Assembly (NCBI GenBank): GCA_021796135.1
Contig: JAJYOQ010000037.1
Coordinates: 1-16,193 of the forward strand
Direction: 5' to 3'
Length of the DNA: 16,193 bases
From: Bacteroidota bacterium
GTDB lineage: Bacteria > Bacteroidota > Ignavibacteria > Ignavibacteriales > Ignavibacteriaceae
The notes below the pieces were generated by a model that did not search any database, was not told the DNA's origin, and saw nothing but the letters and a program-made list of their open reading frames with translations. Of this stretch, positions 14,675-16,193 are shown piece by piece. Both the position numbers and the translations under genes were made by a program. Every line of letters begins with the position of its first letter. The stretch's first letter is position 1.

Positions 14675-16193
14675 ATGAATAAGCCTTACGAGAAAATATT
14701 TTATCTTATAATATTAATCATTTTGCTGCCCGCCGGCTTTCTATCATTCTATCAGATCAGTTCTCTAAATCAAAATGAAAAAAATATTCAGCAAGTTTAT
14801 GATAATGAGCTTAAAACAATTCTAACTTCTCTTAATGAATATTCTACTGCATATATTGAGGACTTAACTAGAAATGTTGTTCTAATGACTTTGGAAAAAA
14901 AGAAACAGGACCCCAAATCTTTTTCTTTTATAAGTAAAGAATTTTTGCTGCAAAATAATTTTATTGAAATGATCTTGACTGCCGATACTAGTTTCTCAAA
15001 TAAGTCGGAAATTATTTCAAGTCTTATTAACTCTGACTCGAATTATACTCAGCAGAATATTGATAAGCTGCTATTCTTAAATAAAGGGAAAATCAAAAAC
15101 TTATTCAATCCGAATTCAGAACTAGTCAAAGACCCTAATAATTTTGTTACTATTTCTAGCGGTAATTATAACCTTATTGTTTCACCGGTAAAACTTCCTG
15201 TTGTTAATGGACGTGTATGTGCATTGCTGATAAATCCTGAATTATTTATAAATCAAATTCTCTCGAATCGTATTAAAGAAATATCTCAAAATGAATTTTT
15301 AATAGGAATTTCAAATAAACAAAATGGGAAAATTGTTTATGAAACCGGAAACAATTCAAAATTAATAACAGAACAAACTGCAAATTTGGTAATATCACCT
15401 AATTATACATTATCTATAAGTCTAAAAGGAACGAATATTCCTGCCTTGGTAAAAAGCCGAATGCTAAAAAATCTTTTTTTAATATTAGTAATCAACCTTT
15501 TTATTATTATTGGATTGTGGTTTGTACTGAAAAATTTCAAAAAAGAAAAAGAACTCGCAAAATTACAGGCAGATTTTATTTCGTACGTTTCACATGAACT
15601 GCGAACCCCGCTTTCTCTGATCGGTCTATTCTCTGAAACGTTATTAATGGGTAAAGTTGAAGATCAAAAGAAAAAAATTGAATATTATAATGTAATTTTT
15701 GAAGAAAGCAGCCGCTTAAGCCGCCTGGTGGAAAAAATTCTAAACTTTTATTCCTTAAAAGAAAATAAAAAGGCATATAATTTTACTAAAGAAAATCTTA
15801 ACTTCGTAATTGAAAATATTTTAGAAAAATACAAATCTCATTTAGATAATAATAAATTTAAAGTTATCTTTATCCCTGATAAATTTATTCCGGATGTTTT
15901 AATAGATAAAGATTCTGTGATTGAAGTACTTATAAACCTTATTGACAATGCAATGAAATACAGTACCACAGAGAAACAAATTGATATTGCTACCGGTGTC
16001 GAAAATGATTTTTTATTTATAACTGTTAAAGATTACGGCATTGGTATTTCAAACATTAACCAAAGAAGAATATTCGAAAAGTATTATAGAATTACAAATG
16101 ATTCTCTTAACCTTATCAAAGGTACCGGATTAGGACTTTCGATTGCCAAAGAAATTATGAAGGCGCATAATGGTAAAATTTTGGTTGAAAGCA
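14675..16193 (+). CDS. Membrane sensor histidine kinase (3' end cut by window)
   Basis: Open from ATG 14675 to the window edge, 506 codons with no stop, probably lacking only the last few to about 20 residues. It senses an envelope or external signal and autophosphorylates to signal a partner response regulator not in the window. TM1 (about 8-26) and TM2 (about 266-287) enclose an extracytoplasmic sensor region of about 235 aa that I do not recognise. After a short Lys/Glu-rich linker comes the H-box SYVSHELRTPLSLI (H307). The ATPase part is complete in motifs: N-box NLIDNAMKYS (N425), G1 DYGIGIS, F-box FEKYYR and G2 GTGLGLSIAKEI. No HAMP or PAS domain is evident between TM2 and the H-box. 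No Shine-Dalgarno precedes the ATG; the heptamer array does. Confidence 0.9.
   Translation, partial: MNKPYEKIFYLIILIILLPAGFLSFYQISSLNQNEKNIQQVYDNELKTILTSLNEYSTAYIEDLTRNVVLMTLEKKKQDPKSFSFISKEFLLQNNFIEMILTADTSFSNKSEIISSLINSDSNYTQQNIDKLLFLNKGKIKNLFNPNSELVKDPNNFVTISSGNYNLIVSPVKLPVVNGRVCALLINPELFINQILSNRIKEISQNEFLIGISNKQNGKIVYETGNNSKLITEQTANLVISPNYTLSISLKGTNIPALVKSRMLKNLFLILVINLFIIIGLWFVLKNFKKEKELAKLQADFISYVSHELRTPLSLIGLFSETLLMGKVEDQKKKIEYYNVIFEESSRLSRLVEKILNFYSLKENKKAYNFTKENLNFVIENILEKYKSHLDNNKFKVIFIPDKFIPDVLIDKDSVIEVLINLIDNAMKYSTTEKQIDIATGVENDFLFITVKDYGIGISNINQRRIFEKYYRITNDSLNLIKGTGLGLSIAKEIMKAHNGKILVES

Overview
The window looks like an ordinary chromosomal segment from an AT-rich, Gram-negative-type bacterium of the Bacteroidota/Chlorobiota/Ignavibacteriota branch. 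Ignavibacteria is my best guess. The clues are the low G+C, lipoproteins with a lipobox, a periplasmic GH13 enzyme, an NrfJ-like lipoprotein, and one candidate promoter of the Bacteroidota TTG...TAnnTTTG type. This placement is inference from protein style, not from a marker gene. I see no phage, transposase, integrase, CRISPR array, rRNA or tRNA.

Layout. Positions 29-4947 (+) form a probable operon: a secreted GH13 alpha-amylase-family enzyme, a lipoprotein with a gluzincin-like HE...HH + E signature whose start overlaps the GH13 stop (ATGA), and an AI-2E/PerM-family membrane protein. It meets a minus-strand pair (7435-4955) head-on: a SpoIID/LytB-domain protein followed 9 bp later by a GT4 glycosyltransferase. 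A perfect 10-bp inverted repeat at the junction contains both stop codons. A 239-bp divergent region then leads to arginase (rocF) and a six-TM protein of unknown function that starts with TTG behind a good Shine-Dalgarno.

From 11004 down to 9141 (-) there is an ECF sigma factor and its RskA-type membrane anti-sigma factor. Between them lie a GC-rich hairpin and a heptamer repeat array. Divergent from the sigma gene is a long-chain acyl-CoA synthetase (11168-12889), which converges on a DedA-family membrane protein (13532-12912). The right end carries an NrfJ-like/OB-fold lipoprotein (13686-14396) with a good intrinsic terminator, then a two-TM sensor histidine kinase that runs off the window edge; 506 codons are visible.

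The genes do not form one pathway. They mix envelope functions (SpoIID, GT4, DedA, lipoproteins), carbon and nitrogen catabolism (GH13, arginase, acyl-CoA synthetase) and envelope or environmental sensing (ECF sigma/anti-sigma, histidine kinase). The most unusual signal is in the non-coding DNA: three separate tandem arrays with a strict 7-bp period within 4.3 kb. Two share the same pyrimidine-rich unit and sit just upstream of unrelated genes, and the third lies between the sigma and anti-sigma genes. I found no convincing new multi-gene system.
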